A DNA stretch of 39,660 nt from an archaeon (GTDB lineage: Archaea > Nanobdellota > Nanobdellia > SCGC-AAA011-G17 > GW2011-AR20): the NCBI GenBank assembly GCA_002687185.1, contig NYZO01000006.1:1-39660 (forward strand), in the 5' to 3' direction. This document shows, piece after piece, positions 30,614 to 39,660 of the stretch. The notes beneath the pieces are model-generated. The model did no database searches and was not told the DNA's origin. It was given only the letters and a program-made list of their open reading frames with translations. Every line of letters starts with the position of its first letter. The stretch's first letter is position 1. Position numbers and translations under genes: made by a program.

Positions 30614-31966
30614 TTAAGCTTCTTTTATTAGTTTCTTTAAGGTAATAGTAATATTTGAAGGGTCGGCTGTGCCTTTGGTTTTTTTCATCACCTGGCCGAT
30701 CAAAAAATGTAACGATTTAAGGTTGCCACTGCGGTAGTCTTTAACAACATCTAAGTTTGATTTTAATATAGATTTAATGATCGTAGTCAACTCGTCTTTA
30801 GTGTTAGAAGTAGCTTGGGATATACGGTTCTTTACATCGAACGGTTTTTTCACTAATTCTTCCATGAACTTTTGGCCTGTACGTACAGTGATCTTTTGTA
30901 ATTTGATAGCTTTAATAATTTGGATGAGATGAGTCGAGTTGAGTTTGGTTTGGTCTAGTGATTTTTTTTTGTAGCGAAGGACGCGAACAACTTCGCGACG
31001 GATCCAACGTGCTGCAAATCTTGGGTCGACCTTAGCTGCAGTAGATTCAAACAAATCAGCTAAGCCTTGCTCTGCAACCAAAGTTTTTGCGTCTTCGATT
31101 GAGATCCTGTAAGTTTTTATATAATATTCGACACGGTCAGTTGCTAGGCGAGGGATAGAAGTCTTTGCTTTTGAAATCGTTTGGTGGTCGAATGTGATTG
31201 TTGGCAAATCCGGTTCGGTGATGTAACCGTAGTCTGATTCTGTTTCTTTAGTACGTTGAATATATGTCTGTTTCTTTTTAGAGTTCCAACCTTTAGTCTG
31301 TTGCACTTTGGTAGGTTTTTTAGTTTGGAGGGATAGTTCGTACCTTATAGCATGTTCAATGTCGTAGGCGCTGCCGATGTTTTTAATCTCAACGCGCTTG
31401 CCGCCAGGGACAGATACATTAACATCACAACGAAGAGACGCATGTGATTGTTTAGTATAAATGCCCAAATATTCCATGACTCTTGTTAACTCTTGGACAA
31501 AACGGCGAGCTTGGCGGCCTGATTTGATCGATGGTGCAGTGACCACTTCAAGTAAAGGGATGCCTGAGCGGTTATAGTCGACTAGCACATTTGTTTTATT
31601 GTGCACTAAACTTGCAGGGTCCTCTTCTAAATGGATACGGTTGAGCTTTATATCTAAAAAAGAGCCGTCAATGCCTATAGGTGTCTCAAATTGGGTGATC
31701 TGATAATTTTTAGCTAAGTCCGGGAAAAAATAAGTCTTGCGAGAGAAAAAAGTCGGGCTATTAATCGTGAAGTTTAGAGCTAACGCAGCTTTTAATGTGC
31801 TAAAAATAGCTTTTTCGTTTATAGCAGGCTTTGAGCCGGGCATGCCCAAACAAATAGGACACACAAACGTGTTAGGTTTGCTGCTCTTTTTAGTAGAACA
31901 GGGACAAAATAGTTTAGATGAACAGTTCTCTAGCTGAATATGAATCTCAAGGCCGATCTTTGTCAT
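30614..31966 (-). CDS. gatB: Asp/Glu-tRNA amidotransferase subunit B
   Basis: GatB kinase subunit, which activates the Asp or Glu on mischarged tRNA-Asn/tRNA-Gln before amidation with GatA ammonia. N-terminal signature MTKIGLEIHIQLE; the zinc Cys set C21, C23, C36, C39 (LFCPCS, VCPICLGMPG); LEEDPASL; DYNRSGIPLLEVVT; and SLRCDVNVSV are present. The C-terminal YqeY-like helical tail (QVMKKTKGTADPSNI) binds tRNA. The 450-residue length is normal. No GatA or GatC is in the window. A TATA gatataaaac lies about 28 nt upstream on the coding strand. Confidence 0.97.
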   Translation of the reverse strand: MTKIGLEIHIQLENCSSKLFCPCSTKKSSKPNTFVCPICLGMPGSKPAINEKAIFSTLKAALALNFTINSPTFFSRKTYFFPDLAKNYQITQFETPIGIDGSFLDIKLNRIHLEEDPASLVHNKTNVLVDYNRSGIPLLEVVTAPSIKSGRQARRFVQELTRVMEYLGIYTKQSHASLRCDVNVSVPGGKRVEIKNIGSAYDIEHAIRYELSLQTKKPTKVQQTKGWNSKKKQTYIQRTKETESDYGYITEPDLPTITFDHQTISKAKTSIPRLATDRVEYYIKTYRISIEDAKTLVAEQGLADLFESTAAKVDPRFAARWIRREVVRVLRYKKKSLDQTKLNSTHLIQIIKAIKLQKITVRTGQKFMEELVKKPFDVKNRISQATSNTKDELTTIIKSILKSNLDVVKDYRSGNLKSLHFLIGQVMKKTKGTADPSNITITLKKLIKEA

Positions 31967-32046
31967 ACAGATAAAGAACCATTAAGATGTTTTATATCTT
32001 TTGGTGGTGCGCGAAACAATCCTTTTATCAAGTAGACTGAAAATAG

Positions 32047-32274
32047 TTAAGAACTTTTTTGGCTTACCGCGAACTTTTTACCGTGTTTTGCTTTGATGAT
32101 CGTATATTTTTCTGTTGCTAATCCTTGTTTTTTTGCCCAAGCTGAAGCTGATTCCTTAGTCTTGAATGTCTTTAGGCCGTGAGGCTTCAAGTTCGGTTGG
32201 GTGTTACGTTGATGCGAGCGGTGAGACGCTACGCCTAACTTACGCTTTGCGCGAGTGTGCATTTTTTTTGCCAT
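32047..32274 (-). CDS. Small basic protein, probable ribosome/RNA-associated
   Basis: 75 residues, strongly basic (MAKKMHTRAKRKLG start), with an alpha-beta tail (KTFKTKESASAWAKKQGL, YTIIKAKHGKKFAV). The style is that of ribosomal or RNA-binding proteins, but I do not recognise a named family. It is between gatB and the giant surface protein on the same strand, with no clear operon tie. The start and Lys-rich composition support a real gene. Confidence 0.65.
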   Translation of the reverse strand: MAKKMHTRAKRKLGVASHRSHQRNTQPNLKPHGLKTFKTKESASAWAKKQGLATEKYTIIKAKHGKKFAVSQKSS

Positions 32275-32306
32275 AGAATTTATACATTATTTAGGCTTTT
32301 TAAGGT

Positions 32307-35300
32307 TTACGCCGCAGGACGAGTAATGGTGAATTCTTCGTCTTCAAATGGTGTAAGGATAAAAGATTCTGTGGTGCTTATTAAACGATTTGTTTCTAGG
32401 TCTGAATCGTCTCTTCTTGAAAAATAAGTTGCGTGTTTCTGTTGTTCTTTGTCAAGATAGTGGATGACATATTCGCTAGATAATACTGATTTTAAATCGC
32501 TGTAACGCATGCCTGTCTCAAAGGGGATGCCGATTAAGGTGTTTTTGTTTGCGGATAGTGAGAAACTTACTTCAGTGAGCCTTGATGGGCCAGGATATTC
32601 AAGGACTTCTGGATCGTTTACTTCAATAAGATAACCACGTGTTGGCTCGATTAAGAAATCGTCAGAAAATTTAGGGATTGAGGAAACGTATTGCTGCCAA
32701 GCACCTGGAGTGGTAGGGTTTGATACGGTAATAATCGTGTTCGATGTTAGGTCAAGGTCTGATGCGTGGGTGTTTGGAGCAACCGTTGGGAAATGGACCC
32801 AGTTTTCGCCCGCAGTTAATTCGATCGTTTCAATAACAGGTTCGCCGGAGAAGACGTTGATTGATAGTTGTTCTGTGTCGCTTTGTTCAGGGTTGTCGGT
32901 CTCAAAGACTGTTATAGTGATCTGGTGGATGCCGTTTTGGAGGAAACCAGGGGTCCAAGATAGGATGCCAGTTGATGAATCAATTGTTAAACCTTCTGGG
33001 GTTGGATCCTCGAGATTGAATTCTATGAGGTCATCTTCTAAGTTAGATACACTAATTTGGGCAGTATATGGTTCCTCGACTGTAGTGTCTGGAAGGGTTT
33101 GGGTAGTAATGAGAGGTGGACTGTTAGTTGTATCGATAAAGATTGGACGTTGAGTGAAACCGGATGCTAATGCGCCGGTCTGGTCGATACAAACAGTCTT
33201 AACAGTAATCTTTTGTTCTTGGTTAGTATTGACTGTTACGTTAAAGCCTGATTTAACTAATTGGATAGGGGTGGGGATTTCGTTTACTGTGGCAGTACAA
33301 ACACTAGGAGTTTCATTGTTAAGACCAAAGGTCCAGACATATTCAGTATTTGGGTCTAGTTCTGATGGCAGAGATGGTGAATTTATTCGCAAATCGTCTG
33401 TTGAGATAGGGCTAATGACTGTTGTTTGGATGGTTGATTCTGTGATTGTGCCGTCTGTAGTAGTGCAAGATACCTCTATTTCATGGTCGCCTATGGTGCT
33501 AAATGAGTGAGAGCTTGAGACGAAAGGGCCGTGGATAGTTGCAGACTCAATTGATTCTGAGCTGATGAATGCGCACTCGATTGAAGAGGGGTCGTTAGTT
33601 GGGATGATAATCGGTTGAGGCTCGTTTAACATGAAAATGATAGGGGATGCAGTTATTGCTGTTGCTGGGATGATGATTAGGCTAAACAAAATTAAGAAGA
33701 TTTTTAGATTACTTTTTTTGGGTTTTTTAGGTGGGTCGCTTTTGAAGAAGTTATACAGTAATAAAATGATGATGACAGTTATTGCTGATATGCCAAAGCC
33801 GATGCGTTTGTCTAGAAGGAGTGAAGTGACCTCTGGAGGGATTATAGTGGTCGTTGCGTTAGTTGGTTGGGTTTTAGTGTCAGGTAAGTCGATTACAATT
33901 GGTTTGCGTTTTACTGGATCACTAGATTTTGTAGCTTCTTTAATGACTCTTGCAGCAGGGGTCTTTTGAGAGGTGCGGGAGTGGCCGCCGCTACTGCCGC
34001 CGGAACTAGTGCCGCCTGTGCTAGGTGTGGGTGGAGTGACTTTGGGTGTAGGTTCAACGTCTGTTTCAATAATGCCTGAATGAGTTAAGCCGCTGATTAA
34101 ATAATAATCCTCGAAACTAGTACAACTTAGACCTTCTGTGTTGGTGTTGCCGTCGCAATCAAGCAAAACTTCTGAGGCTTGGTTGCAAGACGTAGAGATT
34201 TCAGAGATACTAGAAGTAGGTGCGTTTCGGATGCAAACACGCTCGGAGTTCAAGACTTTTTGAACCTGAGTTGCTTTACGCTGGTTAGATTGTAAGTTCA
34301 AGCCTTGGATGATAGTCTTTCCGTTGTCTGTGTTGTTAGTTGTGATGACTAAATCAGATATGTCGATGTTTTGGCCGTCGGTGTCGCCTAGGATAATAAC
34401 GCGCTTTTTATCGTCGTTTTTAGATTGGATTTCGATTTGCTGGTCGATTAAGAAAGAAGATTCAAATGAAGATGGTATGTTGTCAATTAATAAATCCCAG
34501 TTAGTAGAAAGAGTAGTTAGCTCGTTTGCAGTGATATGAAGAGGTGAAGTTTTTTTGCTAGTAGTGCCGCCGTTTTCATAGTTAATTAATAGATAAGTTA
34601 TAGTTGTAGTGCCGTTAAGAGAATCTAAAACGATTCCAGGTGGGGATACTGAGGGGAGCATAGCAATGTCGGATGTTGCTTTGTTGTTTATATCTAAACG
34701 AGCTAGACCGTTATTTGTAGTGATAGTATAACTATTAGGGATGAAAGAGTCAATCTCTAGAGTTTGAGTTGCTTTGCCGGTTAACGTAACACTTTCATTA
34801 GTTATTTTAATATTGATGCTGTTCGTACCGTCAGTTAAGGTTAGGTTTGCTTGCTCAGTTGATTTGAGACGGAATGAAGTAGTGGCCTGTTCCATGAAAT
34901 CTGTAGGTAGAGTGTCTTTGGCTAGTTCAAGGCTTGATCCTTGAGGTAAGGTTGCTTCTAAGCTGTCGATTGTGATTGAATCGGATGCGGACCAAGCGTC
35001 TAATGAGCGGAATTCTTCGATGAAATCCCATAATGGGCTTGAATCGGAACTAGTAATCGTGAGCTCTTTTGAGTCAGTGCAATCGTTTTGTTCGTTACAA
35101 ACTTGTAAATAGTAAGTAGTGCCAGCTTGTTCTGGGTCGGTTCTACTATCAGTGAAGAATGAACAACTTAAAGAGGTGCTTTCAGTAAGAGACGACGAAC
35201 ATAATACTTGGTTTGTGTCAAGAGAGCAATCTTCATTCGTGCAAACAAATTGACGATGCTTTTGGTTGTCAGGGTTGGTGATAGTTGACGCAATTGTGCC

Positions 35301-37805
35301 TTTTGAACCTAGTTGGACATTACGCTGGCCTGTGAAGGTTAGGACTTCAGCAGATAAGTCTAGGGGAGGTTCTGGTTCTGGCTCAGGAGCTGAGGTTGCT
35401 TGAGTTGTTGTAGGTTCTAAGGTTAGGGACTTGACGTAATTAAAGATATTCTTATTGGGTAGGGCGTTGATTAGTTTAATGTATAAAATGTTTGAAGTGC
35501 TATTACAAGACCAAGTTAATGTTTGATCTTTTTGAGATTGGGATAAAATTGCAGGGTTGTTGCAAAATTCGAAATTTATACCGTCAGGAGAAGTTTGCAT
35601 GGTCCAAGTGGTGCCTGATTCTGAGTGGGTTGTTGCTTTTATATTGATTATTTTTCCGTTCAAAGTTTCGTCGTCAAAAGAAAATGTTAGATAATCGTCT
35701 TTGCTTAATAAATAATAATCGTCATTGTTGTCACATTGCCATTCGCTGAAATCTTGTCTAGTAGATGCATCAGCTACTTGAGATGTGCCGATAGCTTGAG
35801 TAGTTTGGAGGGCTTGGTTAGTACAGCTGCCGCTGGTTTTGAAGTTGTCTTCTAACTCAGACTGTATCATGCCGTTGTTTGCGTAAAAGAAAGCTGTGTC
35901 TACCTGTGTTGTGATTGGGTCTGCGAAAATGGCCGGGAATATATTTAAATCTTCCCAGATTGGAAACTCGTTGCTTGGATTAGAGGAATAAAGGACATCG
36001 TCAACGTTGATCGTAGTTTTACTAGTGTTTATAGTAACTGTAATTGTTTCACTGAAATCACTGGTGCCGGTACTAAAAATTCGTTTGGGGCCACTGGGGC
36101 CGATTACACTGACAACGGTGAAACCGTCTGGCTTTACATCGATGTTTATAATGAACGCTTTATTATCGTTTGAGGAGAGGACGTACGTTGCGCTGCCTTC
36201 TAAGACACTTGTTTTGAATTTCCAAATGCTGCCGATTAAATTGTCGATGCGTTTGTTTAAGTGATAACTTGCCTGGCCCTTAACAGTCTTGAGCACGAGA
36301 ATGTCGTTGATGCTGCCGTGAGTTGATGATTCGTCGCCTTTGAACGTCCAGTTGGTTATGTCGTTTAAATCTTCTTTGATGTCCCATTCCTCATTAGCTT
36401 CGATGATCTCGTCAGGAGTGATGGTTGTAAGGGACAAGTGTGCTGATTTCACATAGTTATAGATTGAGCCTTTAGGGTCGATCATAGTGAGTCTTGTGTA
36501 GAGTTTATCGCCAGTCACGCCGCATATAATAGAAATGGTGTCAAGCGGTTGTGTTTGGGTTCTTGTGCCGCAATCTACGAAATCTTTGCCGTTGTTTGAG
36601 CCTTCTATTTTCCAGGTTGGATTGTTCATCCCGTACACTTGGAAAGTGAAGTTAGGGGATTCGGCTTCAGGGATGAAATCTAGTTCGTTGAACCGGATAA
36701 CTGCGCTCGATTCACGCGCGAATAATACTTTATCGTTTGAATCTTCGCAAGTTGCAAAAGATGAGAGGACTTGTGCGTCAAACTGTGATTGGGTTAATGC
36801 TTTCGTGATTAAAATATCGTCAGAGTCAAGCTGGCATTCGTTTGATGGGACCGAGCGTAAAAATGGATCTTTGGTTGGTAGGAAATCAGCTTTTATATTA
36901 TCGATTAAAGTGTCATTGAAAGAACCTTCTATTTGGATGTAACCCTCGTTGTGGGTGAATGGTTGGAAATTGATCGCGAAACCTTGGGTATGCCCTTGTA
37001 ATTCACCGTCGATGTCTAAGAATACGTTGTCGTCAGTGCCGATCCAGACAGTGTAGGTGTGATAACGGTCGCTTGTGCTTTCCATTGGGTATGAAGTGAC
37101 TGGGATCAGTGCTTGGCTTCCTACCCAGATTTGAACGTGTTTTTTGTGGAGGCTTAAAACAAAACCTTCGTTTTTGTTGTCGACTACTTTGTATTGAAGA
37201 GAAGTGCCTGTGTGGGTTTCGTTTGTTTTTGCAGTTATTTGCCATACTGTGTTGTTGAGCTCTGAAATGTTGATCGGACGAGTGATGTTTTCTTTTTTTC
37301 CTATAGATAAAATGTCGCCTCTAATACGAACGTCGCCGTTTACTGTCCAGTCGTTGTCTAATTGGCCGAACTCGTCTTCGAAATGATAAAAAGGCTTTTC
37401 TGAGGCTATGCTACGGGCGGTAAAGGATGTGTCGAACTCGTGGCCGCCGAAACAGTGGCCCTCTTGCTCAGAACAAAATTTGGCGTAATAAGTTATTGGT
37501 TGGGTGCTTTCTGGGGTGAATTTGCAAATGCTTTCGTTGAAGAGGCCTGCTGGATTTTTACATACTACACTTTCTGAATCTTGGTCGCAAAACCATTCTG
37601 TGCAAACAATCAAACTTGCGGTTCGTTTGAATGGGAAGACTCTGTTGAAACTGTCGTATCGCCATGATGCGTTAACAATAATTTGCTCGTCTGGATAATG
37701 AGCGTTTGTGACAAACGGTTTGTTCATGTGATACGCATTAATAGATGGAATAAGTACTAATAAAAATAATCCTATCAAAATATAGGTGGACACTCTTTTG
37801 TGCAT
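32307..37805 (-). CDS. Giant surface protein with LamG-like repeats and internal membrane hairpin
   Basis: About 1832 residues from ATG 37805; a GTG at 37820 would add five, but the TATA (ccttataaaaaag near 37828-37840) spacing favours the ATG. A signal peptide (MHKRVSTYILIGLFLLVLIP) starts it. The outer region has three LamG-like units, each preceded by a W-D or F-E-D lead, alternating with two similar W-x-S-D/N-G units and Cys-containing inserts. A Gly/Ser-rich linker (GGTSSGGSSGG) leads to a membrane span near 1338-1358 (ISAITVIIILLLYNFF), a short Lys/Pro cytoplasmic loop, and a second span near 1372-1395. The C-terminal about 440 residues are again extracellular-type, with an Ig-like putative domain (LSWTPGF). 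Likely cell-envelope protein. Confidence 0.88.
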   Translation of the reverse strand: MHKRVSTYILIGLFLLVLIPSINAYHMNKPFVTNAHYPDEQIIVNASWRYDSFNRVFPFKRTASLIVCTEWFCDQDSESVVCKNPAGLFNESICKFTPESTQPITYYAKFCSEQEGHCFGGHEFDTSFTARSIASEKPFYHFEDEFGQLDNDWTVNGDVRIRGDILSIGKKENITRPINISELNNTVWQITAKTNETHTGTSLQYKVVDNKNEGFVLSLHKKHVQIWVGSQALIPVTSYPMESTSDRYHTYTVWIGTDDNVFLDIDGELQGHTQGFAINFQPFTHNEGYIQIEGSFNDTLIDNIKADFLPTKDPFLRSVPSNECQLDSDDILITKALTQSQFDAQVLSSFATCEDSNDKVLFARESSAVIRFNELDFIPEAESPNFTFQVYGMNNPTWKIEGSNNGKDFVDCGTRTQTQPLDTISIICGVTGDKLYTRLTMIDPKGSIYNYVKSAHLSLTTITPDEIIEANEEWDIKEDLNDITNWTFKGDESSTHGSINDILVLKTVKGQASYHLNKRIDNLIGSIWKFKTSVLEGSATYVLSSNDNKAFIINIDVKPDGFTVVSVIGPSGPKRIFSTGTSDFSETITVTINTSKTTINVDDVLYSSNPSNEFPIWEDLNIFPAIFADPITTQVDTAFFYANNGMIQSELEDNFKTSGSCTNQALQTTQAIGTSQVADASTRQDFSEWQCDNNDDYYLLSKDDYLTFSFDDETLNGKIINIKATTHSESGTTWTMQTSPDGINFEFCNNPAILSQSQKDQTLTWSCNSTSNILYIKLINALPNKNIFNYVKSLTLEPTTTQATSAPEPEPEPPLDLSAEVLTFTGQRNVQLGSKGTIASTITNPDNQKHRQFVCTNEDCSLDTNQVLCSSSLTESTSLSCSFFTDSRTDPEQAGTTYYLQVCNEQNDCTDSKELTITSSDSSPLWDFIEEFRSLDAWSASDSITIDSLEATLPQGSSLELAKDTLPTDFMEQATTSFRLKSTEQANLTLTDGTNSINIKITNESVTLTGKATQTLEIDSFIPNSYTITTNNGLARLDINNKATSDIAMLPSVSPPGIVLDSLNGTTTITYLLINYENGGTTSKKTSPLHITANELTTLSTNWDLLIDNIPSSFESSFLIDQQIEIQSKNDDKKRVIILGDTDGQNIDISDLVITTNNTDNGKTIIQGLNLQSNQRKATQVQKVLNSERVCIRNAPTSSISEISTSCNQASEVLLDCDGNTNTEGLSCTSFEDYYLISGLTHSGIIETDVEPTPKVTPPTPSTGGTSSGGSSGGHSRTSQKTPAARVIKEATKSSDPVKRKPIVIDLPDTKTQPTNATTTIIPPEVTSLLLDKRIGFGISAITVIIILLLYNFFKSDPPKKPKKSNLKIFLILFSLIIIPATAITASPIIFMLNEPQPIIIPTNDPSSIECAFISSESIESATIHGPFVSSSHSFSTIGDHEIEVSCTTTDGTITESTIQTTVISPISTDDLRINSPSLPSELDPNTEYVWTFGLNNETPSVCTATVNEIPTPIQLVKSGFNVTVNTNQEQKITVKTVCIDQTGALASGFTQRPIFIDTTNSPPLITTQTLPDTTVEEPYTAQISVSNLEDDLIEFNLEDPTPEGLTIDSSTGILSWTPGFLQNGIHQITITVFETDNPEQSDTEQLSINVFSGEPVIETIELTAGENWVHFPTVAPNTHASDLDLTSNTIITVSNPTTPGAWQQYVSSIPKFSDDFLIEPTRGYLIEVNDPEVLEYPGPSRLTEVSFSLSANKNTLIGIPFETGMRYSDLKSVLSSEYVIHYLDKEQQKHATYFSRRDDSDLETNRLISTTESFILTPFEDEEFTITRPAA

Positions 37806-37882
37806 CCTTAGTCGTATCACCCTTCTTTTTTATAAGGTTAATCATCCTTGAATAGTAGCTTCACGACATAAGGGAAGAGTAG

Positions 37883-38548
37883 TTACGAGTCAATTAATTC
37901 GAAATCGGTGCCGCAAGATTTGTGTAAATCGTTTTTCAATTGCTCTTTTTGGAGGCCAGATACTTGAACTTTTAATGTGCATTGGCCGGTTTGAGTGAAA
38001 GATTTTTCAATTACTTTATATTTTGAGACAATAGCTAAACCTTTGCCTACGCATGTTGGGTTGAGTGTTATACTTACTTGAACAGTTTGCATACTAATCG
38101 GCATGATATGGTTTATCTTTGGAATGATCTCTTTGATCTGAATTGAAATGGGCTTGTTCGGGTCGATCTTAATTTTAGCTTCTTTTAAGGCTGATTCGAT
38201 ACGTTGAGGTGGATGGACGATGCCTGTTTTTGGGTTAACTGCGTTTTGGGCGATCTCGCTAATGATCTGTTTTAGCTTCTCGTCGAGTAATTCACGGCGC
38301 TTGGTCGTGTCGAGCATGACCTCGCCGTCTTTGATGATCTGTTCACAAATAGTTGTGAAGTCAGTTGTGTTGAATGCTTTTTTTAGGTCTGTTTCGCTTG
38401 CGCGCGTGCCTTTTTGGAGGTTTGTATAAATTGTGTCTGTTGCAACGATTGAGATTATGTCGATAGGTTTGCCCTGAAGAAATGCTAAGGCCTTGTCTTG
38501 GTCTACTAGAATTTCGAATCCTTTGAAACGGGCAGTGATAGTACTCAT
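37883..38548 (-). CDS. Ribosome maturation protein SBDS (Sdo1)
   Basis: Archaeal SBDS homologue that helps release the anti-association factor (aIF6) from the large ribosomal subunit (family knowledge). N-terminal FYSH domain about 1-90 (ARFKGFEILVDQDKALAFLQG, ETDLKKAFNTTDF), central three-helix domain with KRRELLDEKLKQII and the PKTGIVHPPQRIESAL motif, and a C-terminal ferredoxin-like domain. 221 residues is near the usual 230-250. Starts 4 nt inside psmA, so the two are co-translated, as in the common archaeal psmA-sbds exosome superoperon. Exosome genes, if present, are not in this window. Confidence 0.95.
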   Translation of the reverse strand: MSTITARFKGFEILVDQDKALAFLQGKPIDIISIVATDTIYTNLQKGTRASETDLKKAFNTTDFTTICEQIIKDGEVMLDTTKRRELLDEKLKQIISEIAQNAVNPKTGIVHPPQRIESALKEAKIKIDPNKPISIQIKEIIPKINHIMPISMQTVQVSITLNPTCVGKGLAIVSKYKVIEKSFTQTGQCTLKVQVSGLQKEQLKNDLHKSCGTDFELIDS

Positions 38549-39258
38549 TTGAGCGCTTTTTTTAGCTCGTCTTTAGTGAGTTTGTGAAAGTGTTTAGTTT
38601 CAGACTTGATCATAGCGCCGTCGATGCGTTCAATGTCGAATTCAGTGCCCAGAACTTTTTTGAGGATTTTCATGCCCATCTTTAAACCGTCCTCTAAGCT
38701 TTGATCTTCTTTATACTGCTTTTCTAGCTGTGCTCTGATCTCAGTGTCAGATTCGCCGATCGCTGCTGCCTTGTATTCTAAAAAAATACCGGTCACGTCA
38801 GTTACAAATAAATGAGGCTTGTCATTCATGCCAGCGAATAAAATACTTACACCAAAAGGTCTTGCGCCGCCGTACTGAGTAAACGCTTGTTTCATGTTGC
38901 AAATTTCACGCACTAGACTAGTAACGTTAATAGGTTCGTCATAAGTAACACGATGTTGTTGAGCAATGACTTGTGCACGTTCGATTAAAATACGACCGTC
39001 CATTAAAAAACCTGAGGCTGTGGCGCCGATATGATCGTCGATTTGAAATACTTTCTCAACTGAGCTTGGAATTATGAATTTGTCAAGAACACGTTTGTCA
39101 GCTAACAATAATACACCATCTTTACAGACTAGACCTAAGGCAGATGAGCCTTGCTTTACGGTTTTTTTAGCGTACTCAACTTGGAGAAGTCGACCGTCTG
39201 GGCTAAACATAGTACTGCTACGATCATAGCCCATCATCTGATGTTGTAAAGGTTGCAT
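38545..39258 (-). CDS. psmA: Proteasome subunit alpha
   Basis: Structural alpha-ring subunit of the 20S proteasome that gates access to the beta-ring. The N-terminal alpha signature YDRSSTMFSPDGRLLQVEYA is complete, followed by GSSALGL, a conserved K in LLLADKRV, and TASGFLMDGRILIERA. The C-terminal region (MGMKILKKVLG, DGAMI) is typical. 237 residues fits the family. The TATA gatttaaataaag (near 39282-39294) sits in the 3' part of rnp2, about 29 nt upstream. Overlaps the SBDS gene by 4 nt. Confidence 0.97.
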   Translation of the reverse strand: MQPLQHQMMGYDRSSTMFSPDGRLLQVEYAKKTVKQGSSALGLVCKDGVLLLADKRVLDKFIIPSSVEKVFQIDDHIGATASGFLMDGRILIERAQVIAQQHRVTYDEPINVTSLVREICNMKQAFTQYGGARPFGVSILFAGMNDKPHLFVTDVTGIFLEYKAAAIGESDTEIRAQLEKQYKEDQSLEDGLKMGMKILKKVLGTEFDIERIDGAMIKSETKHFHKLTKDELKKALK

Positions 39259-39279
39259 CGTGTTTGTCTTTTTTATCCT

Positions 39280-39588
39280 TTATTTAAATCTTTTTGTTTT
39301 CTTTAAGATGCCTGAAATGCCTAAAATAGTGAATCTAGGGTCTTTATTTAAACTTAACGCGAATATAAGTTGGTTCGTGTGCGTTGGTGCGATCTTGATG
39401 ATGCCGCGACGGCCGTTGAACTTGTTTTCGATTATTTTTAGGTTGCTTGAAGCTAATCCTAGCTCGCCAATCTGTTGAGTGAGAGTGGAGGTTATGGTCT
39501 CTTTAATCGTTGGATACGTTGTTTTGTTTTTTAAGTTGAAGACTACATAACGGTTGGATTCGCGCATTACAGAAAGTAGAGGTTTCAT
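39280..39588 (-). CDS. rnp2: RNase P protein component 2 (Pop5/Rnp2)
   Basis: 102-residue archaeal Pop5 homologue, a protein subunit of RNase P that trims tRNA 5' ends with the RNA subunit and Rpp30. The N-terminus (KPLLSVMRESNRYVVFNL) and the C-terminal LGISGILKKTKRF match the family pattern, where the ending is usually VSGTIKK. Location upstream of psmA is the common archaeal order. Promoter-like kaaaatatat sequence lies upstream near the window edge. The last 72 bases of the window hold no further gene that I can support. Confidence 0.9.
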   Translation of the reverse strand: MKPLLSVMRESNRYVVFNLKNKTTYPTIKETITSTLTQQIGELGLASSNLKIIENKFNGRRGIIKIAPTHTNQLIFALSLNKDPRFTILGISGILKKTKRFK

Positions 39589-39660
39589 TAGGAGGAGATA
39601 TATTTTGTTTATACTTAAAGGTACCTGTTACTAGTTTTTTTGAGACTATTAGTCAGGCTT

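Noticed and set aside
33154-33510. Long plus-strand frames across 32.7-37.7 kb
   Set aside because: Antisense shadows of the giant surface protein; no promoters, signals or family motifs.
39589-39660. aggaggaga on the plus strand at the right edge
   Set aside because: No start codon at useful spacing opens a frame in the remaining bases; possibly chance, or upstream sequence of rnp2.
1-39660. tRNA, rRNA or CRISPR arrays
   Set aside because: Scanned by eye for tRNA T-arm patterns and regularly spaced repeats and saw none; a covariance-model scan could still find a missed tRNA.

Overview
The window looks like a low-GC archaeal chromosome segment, most probably from a DPANN-type archaeon (Woesearchaeota/Pacearchaeota-like). 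This is an inference from gene content. It carries an archaeal-type proteasome alpha subunit next to SBDS and the RNase P subunit Pop5/Rnp2, GatB, an archaeal/eukaryotic-type tryptophanyl-tRNA synthetase, a TrmB-type and a tandem Lrp-type regulator, a COG2112-type kinase and a PRC-barrel protein. TATA boxes lie about 24-30 nt upstream of many start codons, which points to leaderless mRNAs. I saw no rRNA, tRNA or CRISPR array.

Layout. 1-4.9 kb: truncated ureohydrolase, an unknown protein with a mini-duplicate upstream, TrmB regulator, receiver-like protein, divergent thpR/dut, an IS605-type relic and a BRO/DinD-like protein. 4.9-7.4 kb: tryptophanyl-tRNA synthetase fused to a B3/B4 editing-type domain, and a small Ser/Thr kinase. 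7.4-13.5 kb: envelope-related block with a secreted cysteine-rich toroid-like protein, a tiny membrane protein, three soluble/coiled-coil proteins, and a facing operon of one PRC-barrel protein plus three paralogous 4-TM proteins. 13.6-18.7 kb: TraB protein, a catalytically dead M50-like membrane protein, a BNR/Kazal lipoprotein, and a HEPN-MNT pair behind a duplicated promoter. 18.9-26 kb: HAD phosphatase, tandem Lrp regulator, an unknown protein plus radical SAM/SPASM pair, an AsnB-Dph6 fusion and a patatin. 26-29.6 kb: plastic region with a TrmB remnant, Fic protein, IS481-type element with a frameshifted transposase, an orphan gene, a glutaredoxin and a tnpB relic. 29.6-39.6 kb: degenerate GH5-like protein, gatB, a small basic protein, a giant surface protein, then SBDS, psmA and rnp2.

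Themes. Three of the better-conserved enzymes show unusual architectures or lost catalytic residues: the TrpRS fusion, the AsnB-Dph6 fusion and the dead M50-like protein. Much coding capacity goes to secreted or membrane proteins. The best candidates for undescribed biology are the B3/B4-TrpRS fusion, the AsnB-Dph6 fusion, the PRC-barrel/4-TM operon with its facing coiled-coil genes, and the unknown-protein/radical SAM pair preceded by a 12-codon ORF.
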